The position numbers and the translations under genes were made by a program. Of a stretch of DNA of 64,000 bases, positions 34,291 to 47,200 are shown one piece after another (position 1 is the stretch's first letter; each line of letters begins with the position of its first letter). Under the pieces are notes generated by a model, which saw only the letters and a list, made by a program, of their open reading frames with translations, was not told where the DNA came from and made no database searches. Source of the DNA: Leuctra nigra. Lineage: Eukaryota > Arthropoda > Insecta > Plecoptera > Leuctridae. The stretch lies in contig OW203762.1 of assembly GCA_934045905.1 (NCBI GenBank), positions 7,006,001 through 7,070,000 of the forward strand, read 5' to 3'.

Positions 34291-35239
34291 GTAAGATTCA
34301 TGACATTGTATAGGGAAGTCGCGTGAACATTGCATTTCAGAATAACAGTTGTTTTATGATAGTGGAGATGTGGCTGAACACAGATGTGCTATTATTTTTG
34401 TTGTGGGATGAATCGTTTGAAAAGTTTGATAGGTGATACGTTTAATATACGTGGAACAATCAAAATATTGGTGAAAGCCTTGCGCAGAATCGATCATTAC
34501 TCATTTAGTTATGAGGTAACAATCATAAATGTTGCGAAATATGAACTTAAATCAATTTGTCCCAAAATGCCCGTTTGTTTCCGGAATAAAAAGGAAAAAA
34601 GTTTTTTTCCTCAAAATTTTTCGGTTTGGAAATTTTGGAACTCACCTATAGGTTATTTTACGGACATTTTATGCATGAGAGATTGAGATTGACCTAGGAT
34701 TGATGGGCCCCTGGCAAAATATTTTTCTGGTGCCCCCCCCCCCCCCCCCCCCCACCACCCAATATATTTGAGTTATATTTGAGTAAGGGCCGGTATAACC
34801 AGAGTTAATCTGAGCCGGATTAACTAAATATTGGACTAAATTGGCGGCACAGCCAATCAGATACCTCAAAATTAGTGAAACAATTGAATTTAATCCAAAA
34901 GTTCCAAACACAATCCAGCACAATTTAACTTTGGTTATTCCGGGCCAAAGTGAATACTGTACAAAAACAATAATTGTAAAAAGACTGCCAAGCACCTTCT
35001 CACCTAAAAGTATTGAGATCGTAGGGTCTAGCAAAACGTTGTTTAAACATGTTTGCACCCAGATACTGCAACCAAGCACTACACTTGTGCCTGAATATAA
35101 CATAAAATAAGCCTCCAGATTTCAAACATAAGCCGCAATTGAATCAGAAAAGAATCAATCAGAATGTTCCTCACAACATACACATTATTGAGCGAGCGAA
35201 GCGAGCGTCTCCTTTTGACTCTTTTGACACGGACCTCTG

Positions 35240-35270
<31 letters not shown>

Positions 35271-38200
35271 GGCTGCTATCTGGAGCAATAGAAGTCGCAC
35301 CGTTTCACCTATCGATCTGAAATTTTGCACACATGTAGAGACAACCTTTTCTGTTTGCTGACCCAAATTTTTCACCATCACCTGATAAGCTGAAAAATAA
35401 AAATGGTCTTCGACAAATGTGATCAACCTTATATTTTGCATGGTCATTAAGACCGACATTGTCTCTTATTTTACAAATTTTCAGCCAAATCCTCCCATTG
35501 GTTAAAAATTAAAAAAATATTTCATGTGCTTTTTGAAATTTAAACCAGAACTGTATGACCGATCAACTTAAAAATTTGCATGGTCATTGGGTTCAACATT
35601 ATCAGTATTTTTGACAATTTTCAGACTAAACTGTGTTTAAATTCAAAAGTTATTGACAATTTACGGATATTTTGCGTGTTGGCTGTCATATTTCTCTAAT
35701 TTCACATTTCACGGCATCTTCGAATCTTCAGTTCAAGGTTGTTAGAGCAGAAACTTTCAAACGTATATGAAACTGATGACCGTTTAAAACGAGATCCTGT
35801 GATTTTTGAAAATTAACAAGGAATCGTTCAATCCCAAAGGTTTAATCGATCAACTTAAGTTAAAACATTGCGTGGTTATTGGGACCAATATTTTAGGAAT
35901 TGGGACATTTTCGATAAACAGAATTTCGGTTCGAGGTGTTGCGCGTATCCGTGCTCGCTCATCAACGCGTTACTCAGAGCGTTTTCCTAGTTACTAAATA
36001 TACCACGTTGAGTAAAAAAATATTCTGAAAAATTAATTTGGGAAAGTTCATAAAATTCTGCTTTACTTGAGAAGTGCCCGTGGTGCCCCCCTAGTGCCTG
36101 GGCCCCTAGCATTTTGCCGCCCCTAGCCACCCGGTATAGTTACGCCACTGTGTTAGATATAATGTTTCTAATGATGGTTTGAAGTTGCGCAGGGCATGGT
36201 GTCAAGTATTTCCCTGTGCGCAGGGGATGGTGTCAAGTTGTTCCCTGTGCGCAGGGCATGGTGTCAAGTTGTTCCCTGTGCGCAGGGGATGGTGTCAATT
36301 GTTCCCTGTGCGCATGGCATGGTGTCAAATTGTTCCCTGTGCGCAGGGCATGGTGTCAAGTTGTTCCCTGTGCGCAGGGGATGGTGTCAATTGTTCCCTG
36401 TGCGCAGGGCATGGTGTCAAGTAGTTCCCTGTGCGCAGGGCATGGTGTCAAGTTGTTCCCTGTGCGCAGGGCATGGTGTGAAGTAGTACCCTATGCGCAG
36501 GGCATGGTGTCAGGTTGTTCCCTGTGCGCAGGGCATGGTGTCAAGTTGTTCCCTGTGCGCAGGGCATGGTGTCAGGTTGTTCCCTGTGCGCAGGGCATGG
36601 TGTCAAGTTGTTCCCTGTGCGCAGGGCATGGTGTCAAGTTGTTCCCTGTGCGCAGGGCATGGTGTCAAGTGGTTCCCTGTGCGCAGGGCATGGTGTCAAG
36701 TTGTTCCCTGTGCGCAGGGCATGGTGTCAAGTTGTTCCCAGTGCGCAGGGCATGGTGTCAAGTTGTTTCTTGTGCGCAGGGCATGGTGTCAAGTTGTTCC
36801 CTGTGCGCAGGGCATGGTGTCAAGTTGTTTCCAGTGCGCAGGGCATGGTATCAGGTTGTTCCCTGTGCGCAGGGCATGGTGTCAAATTGTTCTCTGTGCG
36901 CAGGGCATGGGGTCAAGTTGTTTCCTGTGCGCAGGCCATGGTGTCAAGTAGTTCCCTGTGCGCAGGGCATGGTGTCAAGTAGTTCCCTGTGCGCAGGGCA
37001 TGGTGTCAAGTTGTTCCCTATGCGCAGGGCATGGTGTCAAGTTGTTCCCTGTGCGCAGGGGATGGTGTCAATTGTTCCCTGTGCGCAGGGCATGGTGTCA
37101 AGTTGTTCCCTGTGCGCAGGGCATGGTGTCAATTGTTCCCTGTGCGCAGGGCATGGTGTCAAGTTGTTCCCTGTGCGCCTGGCATGGTGTCAAGAAGTTC
37201 CCTGTGCGCAGGGGATGGTGTCAAGTTGTTCCCTGTGCGCAGGGCATGGTGTCAAGTTGTTCCCGGTGCGCAGGGCATGGTGTCAAGTTGTTCCCTGTGA
37301 GCAGGGCATGGTGTCAAGTGGTTCCCTGTGCGCAGGGCATGGTGTCAAGTTGTTCCCTGTGCGCAGGGCATGGTGTCAAGTTGTTCCCAGTGCGCAGGGC
37401 ATGGTGTCAAGTTGTTTCCTGTGCGCAGGGCATGGTGTCAAGTTGTTCCCTGTGCGCAGGGCATGGTGTCAAGTTGTTTCCAGTGCGCAGGGCATGGTAT
37501 CAGGTTGTTCCCTGTGCGCAGGGCATGGTGTCAAATTGTTCTCTGTGCGCAGGGCATGGGGTCAAGTTGTTTCCTGTGCGCAGGCCATGGTGTCAAGTAG
37601 TTCCCTGTGCGCAGGGCATGGTGTCAAGTAGTTCCCTGTGCGCAGGGCATGGTGTCAAGTTGTTCCCTGTGCGCAGGGCATGGTGTCAAGTTGTTCCCTG
37701 TGCGCAGGGGATGGTGTCAATTGTTCCCTGTGCGCAGGGCATGGTGTCAAGTTGTTCCCTGTGCGCAGGGGATGGTGTCAATTGTTCCCTGTGCGCAGGG
37801 CATGGTGTCAAGTTGTTCCCTGTGCGCAGGGCATGGTGTCAAGAAGTTCCCCCTGCGCAGGGGATGGTGTCAATTGTTCCCTGTGCGCAGGGCATGGTGT
37901 CAAGTAGTTCCCTGTGCGCAGGGCATGGTGTCAAGTTGTTCTCTGTGCGCAGGGCATGGTGTGAAGTTGTTCCCTGTGCGCAGGGCATGGTGTCAAGTTG
38001 TTCCCTGTGCGCAGGGGAATGGTGTCAATTGTTCCCTGTGCGCAGGGCATGGTGTCAAGTTGTTCCCTGTGCGCAGGGCATGGTGTCAAGTTGTTCCCTG
38101 TGCGCAGGGAATGGTGTCAAGTTGTTCCCAGTGCGCAGGGCATGGTGTCAAGTTGTTTCCTGTGCGCAGGGCATGGTGTCAAGTTGTTCCCTGTGCGCAG

Positions 38201-41200
38201 GGCATGGTGTCAAGTTGTTCCAGTGCGCAGGGCATGGTATCAGGTTGTTCCCTGTGCGCAGGGCATGGTGTCAAATTGTTCTCTGTGCGCAGGGCATGGG
38301 ATCAAGTTGTTTCCTGTGCGCAGGCCATGGTGTCAAGTAGTTCCCTGTGCGCAGGGCATGGTGTCAAGTAGTTCCCTGTGCGCAGGGCATGGTGTCAAGT
38401 TGTTCCCTGTGCGCAGGGCATGGTGTCAAGTTGTTCCCTGTGCGCAGGGGATGGTGTCAATTGTTCCCTGTGCGCAGGGCATGGTGTCAAGTTGTTCCCT
38501 GTGCGCAGGGCATGGTGTCAAGAAGTTCCCTGTGCGCAGGGGATGGTGTCAATTGTTCCCTGTGCGCAGGGCATGGTGTCAAGTAGTTCCCTGTGCGCAG
38601 GGCATGGTGTCAAGTTGTTCCCTGTGCGCAGGGCATGGTGTCAAGAAGTTCCCTGTGCGCAGGGGATGGTGTCAAGTTGTTCCCTGTGCGCAGGGCATGG
38701 TGTCAAGTTGTTCCCAGTGCGCAGGGCATGGTGTCAAGTTGTTCCCTGTGAGCAGGGCATGGTGTCAAGTGGTTCCCTGTGCGCAGGGCATGGTGTCAAG
38801 TTGTTCCCTGTGCGCAGGGCATGGTGTCAAGTTGTTCCCAGTGCGCAGGGCATGGTGTCAAGTTGTTTCCTGTGCGCAGGGCATGGTGTCAAGTTGTTCC
38901 CTGTGCGCAGGGCATGGTGTCAAGTTGTTTCCAGTGCGCAGGGCATGGTATCAGGTTGTTCCCTGTGCGCAGGGCATGGTGTCAAATTGTTCTCTGTGCG
39001 CAGGGCATGGGGTCAAGTTGTTTCCTGTGCGCAGGCCATGGTGTCAAGTAGTTCCCTGTGCGCAGGGCATGGTGTCAAGTAGTTCCCTGTGCGCAGGGCA
39101 TGGTGTCAAGTAGTTCCCTGTGCGCAGGGCATGGTGTCAAGTAGTTCCCTGTGCGCAGGGCATGGTGTCAAGTTGTTCCCTATGCGCAGGGCATGGTGTC
39201 AAGTTGTTCCCTGTGCGCAGGGGATGGTGTCAATTGTTCCCTGTGCGCAGGGCATGGTGTCAAGTTGTTCCCTGTGCGCAGGGCATGGTGTCAATTGTTC
39301 CCTGTGCGCAGGGCATGGTGTCAAGTTGTTCCCTGTGCGCAGGGCATGGTGTCAAGAAGTTCCCTGTGCGCAGGGGATGGTGTCAAGTTGTTCCCTGTGC
39401 GCAGGGCATGGTGTCAAGTTGTTCCCAGTGCGCAGGGCATGGTGTCAAGTTGTTCCCTGTGAGCAGGGCATGGTGTCAAGTGGTTCCCTGTGCGCAGGGC
39501 ATGGTGTCAAGTTGTTCCCTGTGCGCAGGGCATGGTGTCAAGTTGTTCCCAGTGCGCAGGGCATGGTGTCAAGTTGTTTCCTGTGCGCAGGGCATGGTGT
39601 CAAGTTGTTCCCTGTGCGCAGGGCATGGTGTCAAGTTGTTTCCAGTGCGCAGGGCATGGTATCAGGTTGTTCCCTGTGCGCAGGGCATGGTGTCAAATTG
39701 TTCTCTGTGCGCAGGGCATGGGGTCAAGTTGTTTCCTGTGCGCAGGCCATGGTGTCAAGTAGTTCCCTGTGCGCAGGGCATGGTGTCAAGTAGTTCCCTG
39801 TGCGCAGGGCATGGTGTCAAGTTGTTCCCTGTGCGCAGGGCATGGTGTCAAGTGTTTCCCTGTGCGCAGGGGATGGTGTCAATTGTTCCCTGTGCGCAGG
39901 GCATGGTGTCAAGTTGTTCCCTGTGCGCAGGGGATGGTGTCAATTGTTCCCTGTGCGCAGGGCATGGTGTCAAGTTGTTCCCTGTGCGCAGGGCATGGTG
40001 TCAAGAAGTTCCCTGTGCGCAGGGGATGGTGTCAATTGTTCCCTGTGCGCAGGGCATGGTGTCAAGTAGTTCCCTGTGCGCAGGGCATGGTGTCAAGTTG
40101 TTCTCTGTGCGCAGGGCATGGTGTGAAGTTGTTCCCTGTGCGCAGGGCATGGTGTCAAGTTGTTCCCTGTGCGCAGGGGAATGGTGTCAATTGTTCCCTG
40201 TGCGCAGGGCATGGTGTCAAGTTGTTCCCTGTGCGCAGGGCATGGTGTCAAGTTGTTCCCTGTGCGCAGGGCATGGTGTCAAGTTGTTCCCAGTGCGCAG
40301 GGCATGGTGTCAAGTTGTTTCCTGTGCGCAGGGCATGGTGTCAAGTTGTTCCCTGTGCGCAGGGCATGGTGTCAAGTTGTTTCCAGTGCGCAGGGCATGG
40401 TATCAGGTTGTTCCCTGTGCGCAGGGCATGGTGTTAAATTGTTCTCTGTGCGCAGGGCATGGGATCAAGTTGTTTCCTGTGCGCAGGCCATGGTGTCAAG
40501 TAGTTCCCTGTGCGCAGGGCATGGTGTCAAGTAGTTCCCTGTGCGCAGGGCATGGTGTCAAGTTGTTCCCTGTGCGCAGGGCATGGTGTCAAGTTGTTCC
40601 CTGTGCGCAGGGGATGGTGTCAATTGTTCCCTGTGCGCAGGGCATGATGTCAAGTTGTTCCCTGTGCGCAGGGCATGGTGTCAAGAAGTTCCCTGTGCGC
40701 AGGGGATGGTGTCAATTGTTCCCTGTGCGCAGGGCATGGTGTCAAGTAGTTCCCTGTGCGCAGGGCATGGTGTCAAGTTGTTCTCTGTGCGCAGGGCATG
40801 GTGTGAAGTTGTTCCCTGTGCGCAGGGCATGGTGTCAAGTTGTTCCCTGTGCGCAGGGGAATGGTGTCAATTGTTCCCTGTGCGCAGGGCATGGTGTCAA
40901 GTTGTTCCCTGTGCGCAGGGCATGGTGTCAAGTTGTTCCCTGTGCGCAGGGGATGGTGTCAATTGTTCCCTGTGCGCAGGGCATGGTGTCAAGTAGTTCC
41001 CTGTGCGCAGGGCATGGTGTCAAGTTGTTCCCTGTGCGCAGGGCATGGTGTGAAGTAGTACCCTGTGCGCAGGGCATGGTGTCAAGTTGTTCCCTGTGCG
41101 CAGGGCATGGTGTCAAGTTGTTCCCTGTGCGCAGGGCATGGTGTCAAGTTGTTCCCTGTGCGCAGGGCATGGTGTACCCCGAGAGAATCAACATGGACGC

Positions 41201-44200
41201 CGTGCTCAAGGAGTCTATGTCTCCCATTGGCTCGTGGTGCGAGGTGTCCTCGACGTCGGATGACGTCATATCCTTGTCGACGCCACATCCAGGAGCTGCA
41301 GGTGCGTCACTTCACCTCTAGCTTGGTCTGGAAAATCTGAAATTTAGCACACACTCTATAAATGTCATAGGAGCGGTCTTGAGTAAACAAGATTAAGAGG
41401 GCTTGGTAGTGAGCGTGGCCTTGACGAGTTTTTTAATCGTTTTTATCAATATTTTTTTCCAGTGTAATTGTTAACAAAATAGGGCTTTCGACGTGAATTC
41501 AGAACAGTTCAATGAAAATAATTTCATAGTTTGGAATAAGCTATTAGTTTTATTGTGTCCAACAGGTGTTTAGAACCCGAAAATTACTAAATTTTCGGGT
41601 TCTAAACACCTGTAGGACAAAGTAAATCAAATAAACCATTACAAGTTATGGAATTATTTTCATTGAACTGTTCTGAATTCACGTCCATAGCCCTATTTTG
41701 TTAACAATTACACTGGAAAAAGATATTGATACAAATCGATTAAAAAACTCTTCAAGGTCAAACTCACTACCCAGCCGTCTTAACATAATTAAACATAACG
41801 AAAAGAATATAATAATACCTTGCTAATATTCTGAAAGTTAAGTACAGAAACTTGTACCGGATTTCCTCATTCGAAATACCTATGCCAAGTGGAGATGGCT
41901 TAAATTAGGATCAGTTTTTCGATGCAATGCTACATTTTAAACAGTTAATTAGGACTAATGCCATGGCAACTTACAACGACATTCCTTGAATGACCGTTTA
42001 AACTTATCAAATTGATTTAGCAGAGTGTGGAAGACTGTGCCTTTTGGCATATGGCCCTTACTAGTTCACATAGCAATTTACACCATAAAAAATTGATTTT
42101 GAGTTGAAGCAATCAGCCATTTGTTGCACATCTGAAACACATAATTATGTAATGTGATAGCCTCACCATAAGTATTATTTACCTTTTTCCTTATCATAAC
42201 AATTCTTCAAGAAGGAATTAATCCTCCTGATGTTTGCTTTGTCAATGATAACGACGAGTGCAATGTTTTCACTCTGCAGTGCTGTCCTTGGAGTCCTTGA
42301 CAGGAGACGAACTGAACTTCAGCTGTTCAAGCCGCGGCCATGACAGTCCAGTCAGCACCATCTACCGGCCGACCAGCGCAAGTCGCAGCTCAAGGTCAGT
42401 CATCTCGCTAAAAAAAGATCAGCACTGCCCTCTGGTGGTAGAAATGTGTACTCGAGGAAGTGGGATCAGCATTCTATTCTCATAAGAAACGTGTAGAGTT
42501 TAGATACCTCCAAATCACACACTATTAAACATAGAACCCTAAAAATTTTAAGGAGTATAGAAAAGATTATGCTTTTTCGATCTGTCGCCTCACAATTTTA
42601 TTTATTGTATCTAAATGATTATTAAATAACTTTCTGTATGAAGTAAATACAGCTTCCTAGAGTCGCCTGATTGGTCCGTTGAACCATTTCCTGTCCTCCC
42701 ATTGGCTGAAGAATTTCATGTTTGCATGATTATGACGCTGCAATTTGAAATCGGAGATTAATTGTGAAGTGACAGATCGAAAAAACATAATCTTTTCTAT
42801 ACTCATGCTAGTTTTTAGGGTTCTATGTTTAATAGTGTATGATGTGGAGGCATCTAAACTCAACACGTTTCTTAAGGAGAATGAATGCTGATCCCACTTA
42901 CTCAAGTGCCACATTTCTACCACCAGAGGGCAGTGCTGATCTTTTTTTAGCGAGAGATCCGAAGATATTGATGAACCTAGATGAACGTTCCTATAGGTGA
43001 AGAAATTCAGATATTGCTACACTTTCACTTCGTCGATTTTTGTTTTATTTCAATTTTATTTTGCATAGATTATCAATATTAAAACCTAACAACACTAGCC
43101 GCCTGACCTAACCTGACACAATAAAGAATTTCATAAATAAAGAGGTAGAAAAAAGATCACAATTCTCCCGTGAAAACATTTCAAGTGATTCCATATTTGT
43201 GTTAATTTTTGTAGGGAGAGAGGATACGTTGTTATTAGAGTATAGGAATACTGAATGGGGCCATTGCATAAAGGACTTCACGCTAAAAATTGCTTGTTTT
43301 GACACCCTCCAACTCCCCCTCAGAAGCAAGACTCCTTTATACACAGCCATGCAGGAAAGATGTTGTATAGAATCTAATGTATCCTAATTCAAACCCATGA
43401 AACATTTCTTCTTCTCAGACTCGACGTCGGCGACAGCAACTCATTCATCCTGGCGCGCCTGCGCCGTCTGGTGCAGCTCTTTCAGGCTCGTGCGCACAAG
43501 TTCAAGCGGCGTCTGGAGCTGCCCCCCACTCCATCGACCACGCGCAGCGAGCGAGGCGCAGGACAACCCGCCCCGCCCCCGCCGCCCCCGCTCATGGTCA
43601 CCAGTTGGGAGTCCCCGGAGCAGGAGAAGGTACCGCGCATGCGCAAGCTGTGGACACGCATCAGGAAGTTGAAGTATCCGCGTTACGTCATTGACCCTGA
43701 GGGTGAGTGAAATGTATGCAGATTACAACCATCATTTGCATTCTAGGATAAGGAGGAGCTGAATGACTATGCCATACGGTAGCGGGGATAGCGGCGATCC
43801 TTGCATACACACCCGGCCATTGCCAATCGTCGCTGATTGTTAAGCAGATACTCATAGCTCTCTTAAACTTCTTTTGTACATATTAACAATGAAACCAAAT
43901 TGAATTTAACACGAAAGTGGTTATAAAACAGCCACATTAGACAGATCAGACTTGGCTTATAAATGGAAGTTGATCGTTGGATTTCTTGTCAAGTATACAA
44001 TTGCAGGTAACATATCATCAGCATAACCAAATATACATTTATGACAGCTATTCTGAATTGTGCCAACAAGACGGCGTCAAAATGTAAACTCCGAATATCT
44101 CAACTTATAGAAAATGCATACATTTGGCGGTTGAGGTGGTGTTGGAACGAGAGCCTGTGTGTAGGTTACGGCTACGCAACATGGCTGTGCTTGGTGACCC

Positions 44201-47200
44201 TCTGCTTCCTGTACAACGCCGTCGTCATCCCGATGCGCAGCTCGTTCCCGTACCAGACCGCCGACAACACGTTCCTCTGGTTCATCGTCGACTACATCTG
44301 CGACGCCGTCTACCTCGTCGACATCGTCTTCGTGAAGCCCAGACTCAAATTCCTGGACGAAGGCTTCTGGATCGACATCCCGGAGCTGACCCTGGAGAAC
44401 TACCAACACAAGCTGCAATTCAAGGTCAGCACATCTCATGAGTGACCTTAAGGGTATTGTAGTGATACCATGTGACAGGCATGATTCAGTGTCAGTGTTG
44501 CTTCTTCTGTTTTAGTTGGACATTCTCTCCCTGTTGCCTCTGGATCTCTTCTATCTTCTGGTCGGTACAAGTCACGTGGCACTTCGTCTGCCCAGGATAC
44601 TCAAGGTAGCTACTCATATTTACATTCATGTACCTATTTTAAAAACGACATAGTTCAAGAATAGTCGCGATTGCAGCCTTTGAGCTGAACCCCTATTTAG
44701 GAATGTGTTTGATATGCTTTGTGAGCATGCGCATAAGACACCAGTTCGAGCGTTCTTGGTAATGTATCTTGAAAAGTCCTTAGCACGTGAAGTGAAGTTG
44801 TCATCAGTCACATGCTCAAGTGTGCCTCGTGACGTAGTTTCAGACGTTCAACGACCTGTACGGCCGCCTGGACAGCCTCCTGCCGTCGCCCTACATCGTG
44901 CGCGTGGGTCGCACCATCCTCTACATGCTCTACATGATCCACTGCAACGCATGCGCCTTCTACGCGTTCTCGGCCTGGGAGGGGCTCGCCTCCAACGGCT
45001 GGGTCTTCAACGGCGTGGGAAACGCGTGAGTTCGTTCAGCAAACAAGGCATTGACTCTCTAAAACTTAAGACATTCCTGAGGGCCAGGATTCAAGAGACA
45101 TCAACAATCAATAATATCAAAACCTTGCACTTTGCATCATTATAAGCATTTCTTCTTCTTCTTCTTCTTCTTCTTCTTCTTCTTCTTCTTCTTCTTCTTC
45201 TTCTTCTTCTTCTTCTTCTTCTTCTTCTTCTTCTTCTTCTTCTTCTTCTTCTTCTTCTTCTTCTTCTTCTTCTTCTTCTTCTTCTTCTTCTTCTTCTTCT
45301 TCTTCTTCTTCTTCTTCTTCTTCTTCTTCTTCTTCTTCTTCTTCTTCTTCTTCTTCTTCTTCTTCTTCTTCTTCTTCTTCTTCTTCTTCTTCTTCTTCTT
45401 CTTCTTCTTCTTCTTCTTCTTCTTCTTCTTCTTCTTCTTCTTCTTCTTCTTCTTCTTCTTCTTCTTCTTCTTCTTCTTCTTCTTCTTCTTCTTCTTCTTC
45501 TTCTTCTTCTTCTTCTTCTTCTTCTTCTTCTTCTTCTTCTTCTTCTTCTTCTTCTCTTCTTCTTCTTCTTCTTCTTCTTCTTCTTCTTCTTCTTCTTCTT
45601 CTTCTTCTTCTTCTTCTTCTTCTTCTTCTTCTTCTTCTTCATTTGCCTTCTTCTAATGAAGGTTGGCGATCATCTTTTCTATTTCATCTTTGGATGCCGC
45701 AGCTCTGAACAAGGATCCTTTTGAAAAAGAACTAGTTCCAGTTCCAAGTTCCTCGCCGAAAAAAGGAACTAGTTCCAGTTCCAGTTCCTTCAAAAATGAA
45801 ATGAACTTTTCCGTTCCTAGTTCCTTTATCAAAGGAACTTAGTTCCTTTTAGTTCCTTTTTAAAGAAATGTGTAATTTTAATTGGAATCGGAATTTTTTA
45901 ATTGGAACACTCGGAACCCACATTATTTTCTCCCCAAAAGAAAAATTTTCTCCGATTTTTTAATGGGAACACATTTTTGTTTGCTCTTGCTGCCATATTT
46001 CAATCACTGAACCACAGCAGATTCGAAAAGATTATAAGAGAGATAAGAAGATTCGTAAAAACTAAAAATTCAGTGGCGATGTGATGTGTCCTTGATCGGA
46101 AAGGAAATTTGTGAGGAAGGAAACAAAGTAAAAGCTAAAAAGACGACGATCTGAAATCTGTGTGCCTACCCTGCGCACTGTACTTGCACACGAGTCATTA
46201 CTAGGAGTGGAGTTCTTTGGTCTGAAGGCTTGGCCACGCGACTACAGGTAGATAGAATATGTCCATTGTGTTAGGGTAGGTGACGACTGGTTTGAGTTAC
46301 TTTTGATGCCAAATAGCTAGGAGGACTTCTGACAGAATTAAAAAAATATGTGGCTTCTATGCAGTTTTTTGGAGTAAAAGTACAGTCAAATTTAAAAAAA
46401 GGAACTTAGCAAAAATCTTTACAGTTCCTCAAAAAAAGGAACTAAACCGTTCCATAGTTCCTCCCTAGAAAAAAGGAACTAAGACGTTCCATAGTTCCTA
46501 AGAAAAGGAACTAGTTCCTAGGAACGGAACTATTTCGTTCCGTTCCTACCCAACACTGCCCGTGCTCAGCCCGAACCGATCCCTGAGATTCTTGAGCCAT
46601 GAAGTCCTCCTCCTGCCAGGTCTACGCTGTCTCTCAATCTTCCCTTGTAAGACTAATCCCCATAAAAAAACACTCCGTGTAAAAATACCAGCCAAGTCTC
46701 TTCAACTTAAAAAAATAGAAGAAATCTAAAAATTCAGCACTGAAAAGTAGTGATATCAAAAAATTGGCCAAGTCAAAACTTTTCAAAAAATACTTGGCGC
46801 ATCGTGCATATAAATAGTAAAGAAGTAGGCCGGAAATCAAATATACTCATCTATACATAAAATATATCTATCCCTAGAAAAACGATGCGCCAAGTATTTT
46901 ATGAAAGACATGGCAGTGGTGACGGTTTGTTCCGTTGGAGGTGCTGGTGGCCCTGATAAGGGCCGTTCGCGACGTTTCGAAGGATGTACTTCCTTCATCT
47001 TCTGGCGGTTGACTGCGAAGATGTTGCTGGCAGCGCGGTCTCTTATTCCGGAACGAGCCTCGCGGGAAGGCTGAGGAACACCGAGCGGCCGCCGCGGGCA
47101 CCGACAGGAGCGCTCCAGCCGGCACGTCTGACCCGCAGTAGAGCGCGCGCCCAACTAAAGAAATGAAGGATGAAAACAGTCGCAAATTCCACCTCTGCGA

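Noticed and set aside
36216..41321. Very long Cys-rich open frames in the 36-41 kb array
   Set aside because: They arise because the 31-bp unit has no stop in any plus frame. There is no start context or independent protein signal; treated as a repeat, with possible read-through noted as a finding.
43471..43710. Second frame over channel exon 4
   Set aside because: The exon phase fixed by neighbouring junctions gives the [11 protein letters not shown] frame N-terminally; that ORF is the same frame starting at an internal ATG.
45091..45656. Poly-Lys/Arg and poly-Phe open frames
   Set aside because: Translation of the TTC/GAA microsatellite.
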